A stretch of 12,042 nt of DNA from Dinoroseobacter sp042096155 (GTDB lineage Bacteria > Pseudomonadota > Alphaproteobacteria > Rhodobacterales > Rhodobacteraceae). The notes beneath the pieces are model-generated. The model made no database searches, was not told the DNA's origin, and saw only the letters and a program-made list of their open reading frames with translations. The translations under genes and the position numbers were made by a program. Below, in pieces: positions 1 through 7,183 of the stretch. The stretch lies in the NCBI GenBank assembly GCA_042096155.1, contig JBELMC010000079.1:1-12042 (forward strand). The letters are read 5' to 3'. Numbering within the stretch: the first letter of the stretch is position 1; each line of letters opens with the position of its first letter.

Positions 1-78
1 TTGGCTGGCTTGGGTGCAGGTTTCGGCTTTTTGGTGCTTTTTGACACCGAAGTATGGAAGGCCAGTTTGCTTTTTTGA
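1..78 (+). CDS. Possible C-terminal tail of an unidentified upstream gene (partial)
   Basis: Frame 1 is open from the first base to a TGA at 76-78 and reads LAGLGAGFGFLVLF followed by DTEVWKASLLF, i.e. a Gly-rich hydrophobic stretch and a short polar-hydrophobic tail. It could be the last membrane segment of a small membrane protein encoded between murD and ftsW. It does not resemble the C-terminus of MurD that I would expect from gene order alone. Twenty-five codons are too few to identify a family, and the reading frame could be open by chance. Low confidence. Confidence 0.2.
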   Translation: MAGLGAGFGFLVLFDTEVWKASLLF

Positions 79-274
79 GGCGGCTGCCTCACGATGCCCG
101 CGTCAGAATATAGAGAGGCACGATTGTTGCAGAACAGGGAAACAGTCCTCGGTCGCTGAGGTGACGTGGGTTTTGTTTTTCCAAACCTGGTCTAGCGCGA
201 CTCACCTGTCTTGAGTTATGCTGGCCCCAGACCTGGACAACAGGCGGTTTAAAGGCAGGGCGCGGTGATCTTTC
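79..274 (+). other. ftsW upstream leader region, no gene seen
   Basis: No convincing gene lies between the stop at 76-78 and ftsW. The stretch contains a 6-bp dyad TGAGGC-GGCT-GCCTCA (76-91) just after a T run, a GANTC site at 199-203, and a near-repeat of ten bases, CCAAACCTGG (181-190) and CCAGACCTGG (227-236). A GTGACG hexamer like the -35 elements proposed for ddl and ftsZ is at 161-166, but no -10 element lies at the right distance. I could not assign a promoter. The ftsW ribosome binding site is weak. Confidence 0.4.
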
Positions 275-1444
275 ATGACTGAAATGGTGTACGGCACAGT
301 TGTGCCGCAACCCGGCGAGGCAGTTTTGCCGCGTTGGTGGCGTACGGTGGACAAACCCACTTTGCTGGCGGTGTTTGCATTATTCGCGATAGGGTTGTTG
401 CTGGGGCTTGCAGCCTCGCCGCCATTGGCGGACAAAAATGACTTGGCACCGTTTTACTATGTACAGCGCCAGGCTATTTTTGGGGCTCTGGCCTTGGCTG
501 CGATGATCGTCTTGTCGATGTGCTCGCCTGCGCAGGTCCGCCGCCTTGGCACCTTGCTGTTTCTTGGGGCGTTTGTCGCCTTGGCTTTTTTACCCATTTT
601 TGGCACGGATTTCGGCAAGGGTGCGACGCGGTGGTATTCACTTGGATTTTCTTCGGTGCAGCCTTCGGAGTTTTTGAAGCCGGGATTTGTGGTGTTTTGC
701 GCCTGGCTGATTTCGGCCAGTCATGACCTCAATGGCCCTCCTGGTCGGGCCCTGTCGCTGGCTGTCGTCGTCACTGTGGTGGGGTTTTTGGCAGCACAAC
801 CCGACTTTGGACAGGCGGCATTGATGTTGTTCGCCTGGGCGGTGATGTATTTTGTCGGTGGCGCGCCATTGGTTTTGGTGCTGTGTCTGTTTGGTGCAAC
901 CGCCGTTGCAGGTTTTGTTGCCTATACCAGCTCGGAGCATTTCGCCCGCCGGATAGACGGGTTTTTGTCGCCACAAGTCGAGTCGCATTCGCAATTGGGA
1001 TATGCAACCGATGCCATCCGCGAGGGTGGCTTTTTTGGGGTCGGTATGGGGGAGGGGTCGGTGAAATGGTCGCTGCCTGATGCCCATACCGACTTTATCA
1101 TCGCCGTTGCGGCCGAGGAATACGGCCTGCAGCTCGTGCTGCTGATCTTTTTCTTGTATGTTTTGATCGCATGGCGCTGTTTGTTCCGCCTCATGGCGGA
1201 GCGCGACATTTTTATGCGCGTGGCCGGGGCCGGATTGACACTGTTGTTTACGGCCCAAGCCTTGATCAACATCTGTGTCGCGGTGCGATTGTTGCCGGCC
1301 AAAGGCATGACCTTGCCTTTTGTCAGCTATGGCGGCTCATCGCTGGTCGCCTCGGGGATTGTTTTGGGCTTTTTGCTGGCTTTGACCCGGACACGGCCGC
1401 GTGGCCAAATCGAAGACCTTTTGGGCGGGCGCACGCTAAGATGA
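275..1444 (+). CDS. ftsW: FtsW, septal peptidoglycan polymerase (SEDS glycosyltransferase)
   Basis: FtsW is a polytopic inner-membrane SEDS protein. With its partner class B PBP (FtsI) it polymerises lipid II into septal glycan strands. The 389-residue product has a cytoplasmic N-terminus of about 28 residues and then many hydrophobic segments. SEDS motifs are visible: KGATRWYSLG and QPSEFLKP (115-136), QPDFGQA (175-181), AHTDF at 270-274 with Asp273 at the position of the catalytic Asp of FtsW/RodA, AEEYG (280-284), and LPFVSYGGSSL (347-357). The length is normal for the family. The ATG at 275 is chosen because the MTEMVYG-type N-terminus is, as I recall it, usual in Rhodobacteraceae; the Shine-Dalgarno is weak. 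Its TGA (1442-1444) overlaps the murG start as ATGA, so the two are probably translationally coupled. FtsW rather than RodA is inferred from the dcw context. Confidence 0.96.
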   Translation: MTEMVYGTVVPQPGEAVLPRWWRTVDKPTLLAVFALFAIGLLLGLAASPPLADKNDLAPFYYVQRQAIFGALALAAMIVLSMCSPAQVRRLGTLLFLGAFVALAFLPIFGTDFGKGATRWYSLGFSSVQPSEFLKPGFVVFCAWLISASHDLNGPPGRALSLAVVVTVVGFLAAQPDFGQAALMLFAWAVMYFVGGAPLVLVLCLFGATAVAGFVAYTSSEHFARRIDGFLSPQVESHSQLGYATDAIREGGFFGVGMGEGSVKWSLPDAHTDFIIAVAAEEYGLQLVLLIFFLYVLIAWRCLFRLMAERDIFMRVAGAGLTLLFTAQALINICVAVRLLPAKGMTLPFVSYGGSSLVASGIVLGFLLALTRTRPRGQIEDLLGGRTLR

Positions 1445-2535
1445 CACCACCGCTGTTGATCATCGCGGCGGGCGGCACGGGAGGACATATGTTCCCGGCC
1501 CAGGCCCTGGCTGAAACCATGTTGGCCCGAGGGTGGCGTGTCAAGCTGACCACGGACACACGCGGAGCACGCTACACCTCGAGTTTTCCGGATGCCGTTG
1601 GCATCGAGATCCTGACCAGCGCCACATTCGCACGCGGCGGACTTCTGGCCAAAGCCGGTGTGCCGCTGAAAGTTTTGCGCGGTGTCATAGCGGCGCGCGC
1701 TGCATTCCGTGCCGATCGCCCTGCGGTTGTGGTGGGCTTTGGCGGCTATCCCTCGATCCCGGCTGTCGGAGCGGCTTGGCTGATGCAATTGCCGCGCGCT
1801 CTGCACGAACAAAACGGCGTCTTGGGGCGGGTCAATCAGGCTTTTGCCCGCCGGGTCGATATTGTGGCCTGTGGCACCTGGCCGATGCATCTGCCCAAAG
1901 GAGTGATCGGCGCGCCGACGGGCAACCCGGTGCGTGCTGCGATCTTGGAAAAGGCCGGATCGGCCTATCCAGACAGGGTGGATGGTCCTCTCAAAGTTGT
2001 GGTGCTCGGCGGCTCGCAAGGGGCCCGAATCCTGTCTGATATGATCCCGGCGGGAATGGCGGCTTTGGCACCTCAATTGCGCGGGCGGTTGCAGATGTCC
2101 CACCAGGCGCGGCCTGAAGATGTCGATCGTGTAAAAGACGCTTATGCCAAAATGGAAATCTCGGCGACGGTTGACACCTTTTTTCACGATGTGCCAGCCC
2201 GAATGGCGGCCGCGCATCTGGTCATTGCGCGGGCGGGCGCATCGACCATTGCAGATATCTCGGTGATCGGGCGGCCCTCAATCTTGGTGCCGCTGGCCTC
2301 GGCGATCCGAGATGAGCAAACCGCGAATGCGCGCGGCCTGGTCGACGCGGGCGCGGCCGTGCTGTTGCGCGAACAAGATCTGACCGCCGAGGTGATTGCG
2401 GCGCAGGTGGCGCGGATCTTAAACGATCCACAAGCCGCCCAGACAATGACGTCTGCCGCGCTTGGCCAGGCGCGACCGGATGCGACAGACAAGCTGGTGG
2501 CGATTGTAGACAAACTTGCCGGACGCTCTGGATAA
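1441..2535 (+). CDS. murG: MurG, UDP-GlcNAc:lipid I N-acetylglucosaminyltransferase
   Basis: MurG transfers GlcNAc from UDP-GlcNAc to lipid I on the inner face of the cytoplasmic membrane, producing lipid II, the substrate of FtsW. The 364-residue protein is a GT28 (GT-B fold) enzyme. The first glycine-rich loop is AAGGTGGHMFPA (9-20), GFGGYPS is at 99-105, and HEQNGVLGRVN at 122-132 is the family HEQN motif. GNPVR is at 161-165, a second Gly-rich loop VVLGGSQGA at 187-195, and the nucleotide-sugar site ARAGASTIADI at 263-273 is followed by DEQ at 291-293. The start is the ATG at 1441, which overlaps the ftsW stop by 4 bp. The frame is open far upstream into ftsW, but the conserved protein begins at MTPPLLIIAAGG. 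No Shine-Dalgarno is needed if ribosomes reinitiate from ftsW. Confidence 0.97.
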   Translation: MTPPLLIIAAGGTGGHMFPAQALAETMLARGWRVKLTTDTRGARYTSSFPDAVGIEILTSATFARGGLLAKAGVPLKVLRGVIAARAAFRADRPAVVVGFGGYPSIPAVGAAWLMQLPRALHEQNGVLGRVNQAFARRVDIVACGTWPMHLPKGVIGAPTGNPVRAAILEKAGSAYPDRVDGPLKVVVLGGSQGARILSDMIPAGMAALAPQLRGRLQMSHQARPEDVDRVKDAYAKMEISATVDTFFHDVPARMAAAHLVIARAGASTIADISVIGRPSILVPLASAIRDEQTANARGLVDAGAAVLLREQDLTAEVIAAQVARILNDPQAAQTMTSAALGQARPDATDKLVAIVDKLAGRSG

Positions 2536-2590
2536 ACCTATGGGCGGGATCGACGGATGACTTTAGACCAAGACGCGAGAGAATGCTGAC

Positions 2591-4003
2591 ATGAATGCTG
2601 CCGCGACCAAGCTGCCAACTCAATTGGGTCCGATCCACTTTACCGGCATTGGTGGCATCGGCATGTCGGGTATTGCCGAAATGCTGCTGAATCTTGGTTA
2701 TCAGGTGCAGGGCTCTGACCTGAAGGCCAGCAAGATCACCAGACGTTTGGAAGGGCTGGGCGCGCGCATATTCATCGGCCAAACGGCCGAAAACGTGCGC
2801 GATGTAGATGTCATGGTGGTCTCATCCGCGATCAAGTCTGACAATGCCGAACTCCAAGAGGCGCGCCTGCGCGGTCTGCCGATCGTGCGTCGCGCCGAGA
2901 TGTTGGCCGAGTTGATGCGCCTGCGCTCGAATATCGCGGTGGGCGGCACCCACGGCAAAACGACGACCACGACGATGGTTGCCGCACTGCTCGATGGTGG
3001 TGGTATCGATCCAACCGTTATCAATGGTGGGATCATCCATGCCTATGGCTCAAATGCGCGGGCCGGCACCAGCGATTGGATGGTCGTTGAAGCGGACGAA
3101 AGCGACGGCACCTTTAACAAGTTGCCTGCCACGATTGCGATCGTGACCAATATCGACCCCGAACATATGGAACACTGGGGGACCTTGGAAAATTTACGGC
3201 AGGGGTTTTTGGATTTTTGCTCGAATGTGCCATTTTATGGGCTTGCGGTGTGCTGTACGGATCACCCCGAAGTGCAGGCGCTGGTTGGCAAGCTAACCGA
3301 TCGACGTGTCGTCACATTCGGGTTCAACGCGCAGGCTGATATTCGCGCAATCAACCTAAGCTATAAGGCCGGGGTGGCACATTTCGATATCGCGCTGCAG
3401 GCCGAAGATCTCGTGATTGAGGGGTGCCGACTGCCGATGCCAGGCGATCACAACGTGTCCAATGCGCTGGCAGCGGTGGCGGTGGCACGGCATCTGGGCA
3501 TGTCACGCACAGAGATCCGCAATGCGCTGGCGGCATTTGGCGGGGTCAACCGGCGCTTCACCAAAGTGGACGAGATCGACGGCATCACGGTGATTGACGA
3601 TTATGGCCATCACCCGGTGGAAATCGCCGCCGTGCTCAAGGCCGCCCGCCAAGCGGTGGCAGATCGTCCTGGCGCGCGGGTGATCACCGTCCATCAACCC
3701 CATCGGTTTTCGCGGTTGCACAGTCTGTTTGACGATTTCTGTGCGTGCTTTAATGAAGCAGACGTGGTCGGTATTGCCGAGGTTTTCGCTGCAGGTGAAC
3801 AGCCGATCCCGGGGGCATCGCGCGATGATCTGGTGGCAGGGTTGATCGCCCATGGGCACCGACATGCGGTGGTGATCGAGAACGAAGATGCGCTGGAAGC
3901 ACTTGTACGCGCTGAGGCAAAATCCGGCGATATCGTGGTTTGTCTTGGTGCCGGTACGATCAGCGCCTGGGCCAACGGATTGCCAAAGAGGCTGACCTCA
4001 TGA
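2591..4003 (+). CDS. murC: MurC, UDP-N-acetylmuramate--L-alanine ligase
   Basis: MurC is the first ATP-dependent Mur ligase; it adds L-Ala to UDP-MurNAc in the cytoplasm, downstream of MurB. The 470-residue product shows the three Mur domains. The N-terminal Rossmann domain carries FTGIGGIGMSGIAE (17-30). The central ATPase has the P-loop GGTHGKTTTT (118-127), VVEADESDGTF (165-175) and TNIDPEHMEHWG (186-197). The C-terminal domain carries GDHNVSNALA (285-294), RRFTKV (321-326), DDYGHHP (336-342) and HQPHRFSR (368-375). A GAGAG Shine-Dalgarno (2577-2581) supports the ATG at 2591. A 55-bp gap separates it from murG. Its TGA at 4001-4003 overlaps the ATG of the next gene (ATGA), so the small membrane protein downstream should be made in step with MurC. 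Confidence 0.97.
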   Translation: MNAAATKLPTQLGPIHFTGIGGIGMSGIAEMLLNLGYQVQGSDLKASKITRRLEGLGARIFIGQTAENVRDVDVMVVSSAIKSDNAELQEARLRGLPIVRRAEMLAELMRLRSNIAVGGTHGKTTTTTMVAALLDGGGIDPTVINGGIIHAYGSNARAGTSDWMVVEADESDGTFNKLPATIAIVTNIDPEHMEHWGTLENLRQGFLDFCSNVPFYGLAVCCTDHPEVQALVGKLTDRRVVTFGFNAQADIRAINLSYKAGVAHFDIALQAEDLVIEGCRLPMPGDHNVSNALAAVAVARHLGMSRTEIRNALAAFGGVNRRFTKVDEIDGITVIDDYGHHPVEIAAVLKAARQAVADRPGARVITVHQPHRFSRLHSLFDDFCACFNEADVVGIAEVFAAGEQPIPGASRDDLVAGLIAHGHRHAVVIENEDALEALVRAEAKSGDIVVCLGAGTISAWANGLPKRLTS

Positions 4004-4257
4004 ACTTGTCTCTGATTACAGCCTGTGCCTGGGTGGTCGCGGCCACCTGTATTGGTCTGATGCCGATGCGGTTTCATTGGCCCGGGGCGATCTTTCTTAT
4101 GATCGCGGCAGTGCCGTTATTGGCATGGGTCTTTTGGGTTGACGGGCTGTTGATTGGCCTCGTGTGCCTCTTCGCGATGGGATCGATTTTGCGCTGGCCC
4201 ACTTTGTTTTTGATCCGAAAAATTGGACGCTTGATGGGTGATAAGAAATCTGACTAG
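4000..4257 (+). CDS. Small three-helix membrane protein, DUF2484-like
   Basis: This is an 85-residue hydrophobic protein of unknown function. It has three predicted membrane spans at about 4-22, 28-46 and 48-66, with MRFHWPG between the first two and a basic, polar tail (RKIGRLMGDKKSD, 73-85) that is probably cytoplasmic. I recall a family named DUF2484 of this size in this position in Rhodobacteraceae; the match is from memory. No catalytic motif is visible. The start ATG overlaps the murC stop as ATGA, and the tight placement between murC and murB suggests co-translation and a role in cell-wall precursor synthesis or membrane recruitment of Mur enzymes, which is inference only. An AGGGA just after its stop may serve the following mini-ORF. 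Confidence 0.8.
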   Translation: MNLSLITACAWVVAATCIGLMPMRFHWPGAIFLMIAAVPLLAWVFWVDGLLIGLVCLFAMGSILRWPTLFLIRKIGRLMGDKKSD

Positions 4258-4267
4258 GGACAACAGG

Positions 4268-4327
4268 ATGCAAGCTTTGCAGCTTTATCGTTTTTGGCAA
4301 AACAAACCGAGCCGGTCACTGAAATGA
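4268..4327 (+). CDS. Candidate 19-codon mini-ORF coupled to murB
   Basis: An ATG at 4268 opens a 19-codon frame (MQALQLYRFWQNKPSRSLK) that ends in TGA at 4325-4327 and shares ATGA with the ATG of murB at 4324. It is preceded by AGGGA (4256-4260) with a 7-nt spacing, the best Shine-Dalgarno in this gap, while the murB ATG itself has none. It starts 10 nt after the small membrane gene stops. This would allow termination-reinitiation into murB. The peptide resembles nothing I know; it could be a leader peptide or a chance frame. Confidence 0.35.
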   Translation: MQALQLYRFWQNKPSRSLK

Positions 4328-5238
4328 CCGAACTTCGGGGGGTGATGACGCGGGAGCGCGTCTTGGCCGATTTGACCTGGCTGCGCGTGGGTGGACCGGC
4401 AGAGATGCTGTATCAACCCGCCGACCGCGCCGATCTGGCAGCATTCCTGCGCGGTTTGGATCCATCTATACCTGTATTTCCGATGGGCGTGGGCAGCAAT
4501 CTGATCGTACGCGATGGTGGTTTATCTGGGGCGGTGATCCGGCTGGGGCGCGGCTTCAACGAAATCGAGATCACAGCGGGCCAGGTGCGCGCGGGCGCGG
4601 CGGCTTTGGACGCCCATGTGGCGCGCAAAGCCGCTGAGGCGGGGCTTGATCTGACGTTCTTGCGGACTATTCCGGGGGCCATCGGCGGTGCGGTGCGCAT
4701 GAATGCGGGATGTTATGGGGTTTATGTCGCCGATCATCTGCGCGAGGCCACGGCGGTTTTACGCGATGGATCTGAAGTTGTGCTGAGCCGCGAGGATCTA
4801 AACCTGCGCTACCGGCAAAGTGATTTGGCAGACGGTGCGGTTTTGGTCGAAGCCGTGTTTGAGGCCCCAGCAGGTGATCCTTTGGTGCTGGCGGCCAAAA
4901 TGAAAGATCAGTTGGCCAGGCGTGATGCGACCCAGCCAACCAAAGAGCGCACGGCCGGCAGTACGTTTCGCAATCCGGCCGGATTTTCCAGCACTGGCTT
5001 GGCCGACGACACCCATGACGCGAAAGCGTGGGCATTGATTGATGCAGCCGGGATGCGCGGCGCGATCCGGGGCGGGGCCCAGATGAGCGAGACGCATGCG
5101 AACTTTTTGATCAACACGGGTGGCGCAACCGCCGCAGATCTGGAATCTTTGGGCGAAGAGGTGCGGAAAAAGGTTTTCCAAACCACCGGTCATTCGCTAA
5201 CATGGGAGGTAATACGGGTCGGTAAGCCCGGTATGTGA
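4324..5238 (+). CDS. murB: MurB, UDP-N-acetylenolpyruvoylglucosamine reductase
   Basis: MurB is the FAD- and NADPH-dependent cytoplasmic enzyme that reduces UDP-GlcNAc-enolpyruvate to UDP-MurNAc, the substrate of MurC. The 304-residue protein has the FAD-binding motifs TWLRVGGPAEML (18-29), GVGSNLIVRDGG (55-66) and IPGAIGGAVRMNAGCYG (116-132), then RYRQSDL (162-168). GSTFRNP (212-218) places the catalytic Ser at 213, and SETHANFLIN (255-264) the catalytic Glu at 256. It looks like the shorter type II MurB. I chose the ATG at 4324, where the usual short N-terminus would begin. An in-frame TTG at 4294 would add ten residues and is also possible. The ATG has no clear ribosome binding site of its own but overlaps the stop of the mini-ORF at 4268-4327. 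Confidence 0.95.
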   Translation: MTELRGVMTRERVLADLTWLRVGGPAEMLYQPADRADLAAFLRGLDPSIPVFPMGVGSNLIVRDGGLSGAVIRLGRGFNEIEITAGQVRAGAAALDAHVARKAAEAGLDLTFLRTIPGAIGGAVRMNAGCYGVYVADHLREATAVLRDGSEVVLSREDLNLRYRQSDLADGAVLVEAVFEAPAGDPLVLAAKMKDQLARRDATQPTKERTAGSTFRNPAGFSSTGLADDTHDAKAWALIDAAGMRGAIRGGAQMSETHANFLINTGGATAADLESLGEEVRKKVFQTTGHSLTWEVIRVGKPGM

Positions 5239-5253
5239 CATTTCGAGCAGGCG

Positions 5254-5283
5254 GTGACGGCGAAAACGCTGCACCATATATAA
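5254..5283 (+). promoter_or_regulatory. Candidate promoter for ddl-ftsQ-ftsA
   Basis: GTGACG (5254-5259) and TATATA (5277-5282) are separated by exactly 17 nt. The -35 differs from the alphaproteobacterial TTGACG by one base and the -10 is a good match to TATAAT. It lies in the 88-bp gap between murB and ddl and would start transcription near 5290, about 37 nt before the ddl start. Assignment is by eye. Confidence 0.45.
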
Positions 5284-5290
5284 CAACAAT

Positions 5291-5305
5291 ATCCCGAAAA
5301 GGGAT
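5291..5305 (+). other. Short leader hairpin upstream of ddl
   Basis: ATCCC-GAAAA-GGGAT is a perfect 5-bp stem with a 5-nt loop. It sits right at the predicted transcript start of the ddl promoter and 10 nt upstream of the ddl Shine-Dalgarno. It has no T tract, so it is not a terminator. A stabilising 5' hairpin or a chance dyad are both possible. Confidence 0.35.
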
Positions 5306-5326
5306 CAAAATTATAAGAGGCGGGAC

Positions 5327-6241
5327 GTGTCTGAACGGACTCTTCCCTTGGTTGCATTGGTGATGGGTGGACCATCGGTCGAGCGTGACGTGTCGCTGGT
5401 TTCCGGGCGCGCGTGCAGTTTGGCGCTGAGTGATCAAGGCTACAAAGTGATTGAGATCGACGCTGGTCCGCGTCTGGCCGATGATTTGCAATCCGCAAAG
5501 CCAGATGTCGTTTTCAATGCATTACATGGGCGCTGGGGTGAAGATGGCTGCGTTCAAGGCATTTTCGAATGGCTCGGGGTCGCCTATACCCATTCTGGCG
5601 TTTTGGCCAGTGCGCTGGCGATGGACAAACAGCGCAGTAAGGCGGCTTTTGCCCAGGCCGGCTTGCCGGTGCTGACCGGCGGGATCTTCGCGGCGGAACA
5701 AATCGAAGCGGCCCATGTCTTGCCGCCCCCCTATGTCATAAAGCCAAATAATGAGGGCTCTTCTGTCGGCATCTACATCGTCGATAAAGACGCCAACGGC
5801 CCGCCAAAGCTGGATCCGAACCTCCCTGAATTGTTAATGGCCGAAACCTATGCGCCAGGCCGCGATCTGACTTGCACTGTTCAGGGCGATCGCGCCTTGA
5901 CCGTTACCGATATCCTCACTGATGGCTGGTATGATTACAACGCCAAGTACAAACCAGGCGGGTCACGACATGTGGTCCCTGCGCGCCTTCCGCCGCCGAT
6001 TTTCGATGCTTGTATGGAAATGTCGACCCAGGCGCATGCGCTTCTGGGCTGTCGCGGTGTCTCGCGCACAGATTTTCGCTGGGACGACCGCCGCGGCTTG
6101 GATGGTCTGTTCATTCTGGAGACCAACACACAGCCTGGGATGACGGCAACGTCACTTAGCCCCGAACAAGCCGCCCATGATGGGCAAAGTTTCAGCCAGT
6201 TCTGCGACTGGATCGTGCGGGATGCGTCATGCAACCGTTAG
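5327..6241 (+). CDS. ddl: D-alanine--D-alanine ligase
   Basis: Ddl joins two D-Ala using ATP to make the dipeptide that MurF adds to the peptidoglycan stem; it is a cytoplasmic ATP-grasp enzyme. The 304 residues include MGGPSVERDVSLVSG (13-27) with the D-Ala-binding Glu at 19, NALHGRWGEDG (64-74), MDKQRSK (99-105) and PYVIKPNNEGSSVG (135-148), which carries the ATP-grasp lysine and the Ser loop. YDYNAKY (202-208) retains the Tyr typical of D-Ala-D-Ala rather than D-Ala-D-Lac ligases. RTDF (247-250) and LETNTQPGMT (264-273) carry the Mg ligands Glu265 and Asn267. The start is GTG at 5327 with AAGAGG (5315-5320) 6 nt upstream. A GANTC site lies at codons 4-6 (5338-5342). The last 13 bp overlap ftsQ. 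Confidence 0.96.
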   Translation: MSERTLPLVALVMGGPSVERDVSLVSGRACSLALSDQGYKVIEIDAGPRLADDLQSAKPDVVFNALHGRWGEDGCVQGIFEWLGVAYTHSGVLASALAMDKQRSKAAFAQAGLPVLTGGIFAAEQIEAAHVLPPPYVIKPNNEGSSVGIYIVDKDANGPPKLDPNLPELLMAETYAPGRDLTCTVQGDRALTVTDILTDGWYDYNAKYKPGGSRHVVPARLPPPIFDACMEMSTQAHALLGCRGVSRTDFRWDDRRGLDGLFILETNTQPGMTATSLSPEQAAHDGQSFSQFCDWIVRDASCNR

Positions 6242-7131
6242 GTCGCGCGCCGTATCTTTTGCGCGACCCGCAGACCCCGCGCGACCCTGCGCCATCGAAG
6301 CTCGCCTACCGTTTGCAGCGGATGTGGCTGACCCCGGTCATCCGTGCTGTCCTGCGCGTCGGCTTGCCAGCCTTTGCGGTATCTTTTGCGGTGGGGTTTT
6401 ATCTGTCGGATCAAAAGACCGTAGATGCCATCGCTCTGTCGTTTTTGGAAATCCGCCGCTCGATCGAAGAGCGTCCCGAATTTATGATCCATGTCGTTGC
6501 CATCGACGGCGCAAGCGACGAGCTGGTCGAAGATATCCACGAGATCGTACCACTTGATTTTCCGATCAGCTCATTTGATCTGGACTTGCCGGGCATGGCC
6601 GAATTGATTGGTGATCTTGATGCGGTGGCCAAGGTTGAATTGATCATCCGCCCTGGAGGCGTGCTGGAGGTCAGCCTGGTCGAGCGTACAGCTGCTGTTG
6701 TGTGGCAATCGCGGGATGCGCTGGAAGCGCTCGATGCCACGGGCCACCGAGTCGGTCCACTGATGGCGCGCACTGATCGCCCGGACCTTCCGTTTTTGCT
6801 GGGCGATGGGGCCGATGCCCATGTGCCCGAAGCAATTGTGCTGGTGGCTGCTGCCAATCGCGTGCTGTCCAATGTGTTGGCCCTTGTTCGCGTGGGCGCG
6901 CGGCGCTGGGATCTGGTGTTGAAAAACGGCCCTCGAATCCAGTTGCCCGAACATGGCGCGGTCAATGCCTTGCGCTGGGTTCTGGCGCAGCACGTGGCGC
7001 AGGATCTGCTGGCACGCGATGTCACTTCTGTCGATATGCGGACCCCCGCAAAACCGGTGCTGCGATTGAGCGCAATGGCCCAGACGACAATGGATCAGAT
7101 GCGCGCGTATCACCGTAGTGGATCAAACTGA
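6229..7131 (+). CDS. ftsQ: FtsQ, divisome assembly protein
   Basis: FtsQ is a bitopic inner-membrane protein that links the cytoplasmic divisome to periplasmic partners (FtsB/FtsL, FtsWI) at midcell. The 300-residue product has a short basic cytoplasmic N-terminus containing DPAPSKLAYRLQRMWLTP (19-36), a single membrane span at about 38-60, and a periplasmic part. That part begins with a POTRA-like segment (about 84-154: MIHVVAIDGAS to LEVSLVERTAAVVW) and continues into the FtsQ beta-domain (about 155-282). Sequence in this family is poorly conserved, so the call rests on topology, size and position between ddl and ftsA. The start ATG at 6229 lies inside the ddl end, giving a 13-bp overlap and probable coupling. 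Two GANTC sites fall inside the gene (6749 and 6935). Confidence 0.92.
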   Translation: MQPLGRAPYLLRDPQTPRDPAPSKLAYRLQRMWLTPVIRAVLRVGLPAFAVSFAVGFYLSDQKTVDAIALSFLEIRRSIEERPEFMIHVVAIDGASDELVEDIHEIVPLDFPISSFDLDLPGMAELIGDLDAVAKVELIIRPGGVLEVSLVERTAAVVWQSRDALEALDATGHRVGPLMARTDRPDLPFLLGDGADAHVPEAIVLVAAANRVLSNVLALVRVGARRWDLVLKNGPRIQLPEHGAVNALRWVLAQHVAQDLLARDVTSVDMRTPAKPVLRLSAMAQTTMDQMRAYHRSGSN

Positions 7132-7183
7132 CTAAACAAAGCGGCCAGCAGAGCCGCGATCAAAAACAAAAAAGGATCACGGC

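Noticed and set aside
14..214. Open + frame of 66 codons upstream of ftsW
   Set aside because: Cysteine- and tryptophan-rich, low-complexity translation with no family resemblance and no ribosome binding site; it overlaps the alternative tail in frame 1.
638..1258. Long minus-strand frame opposite ftsW
   Set aside because: Its Gln/His/Arg-rich translation is typical of an antisense shadow of a GC-rich gene; ftsW is clearly the real gene.
1171..1440. Upstream extension of the murG frame inside ftsW
   Set aside because: The conserved MurG N-terminus begins at the ATG at 1441; the upstream codons give no family similarity and lie wholly inside ftsW.
1327..2217. Nearly 900-base minus-strand open frame opposite murG
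   Set aside because: Composition is that of a shadow frame (Arg/His/Gln-rich), with no motif; MurG motifs on the + strand explain the region.
4294..4323. TTG start giving murB ten more residues
   Set aside because: No good ribosome binding site and AKQTEPVTE is not part of the family core; the ATG at 4324 is preferred, though not proven.
7141..7157. GCGGC-N7-GCCGC hairpin between ftsQ and ftsA as a terminator
   Set aside because: It is followed by an A-rich rather than T-rich stretch that leads into the ftsA ribosome binding site; too short and no terminator tail.
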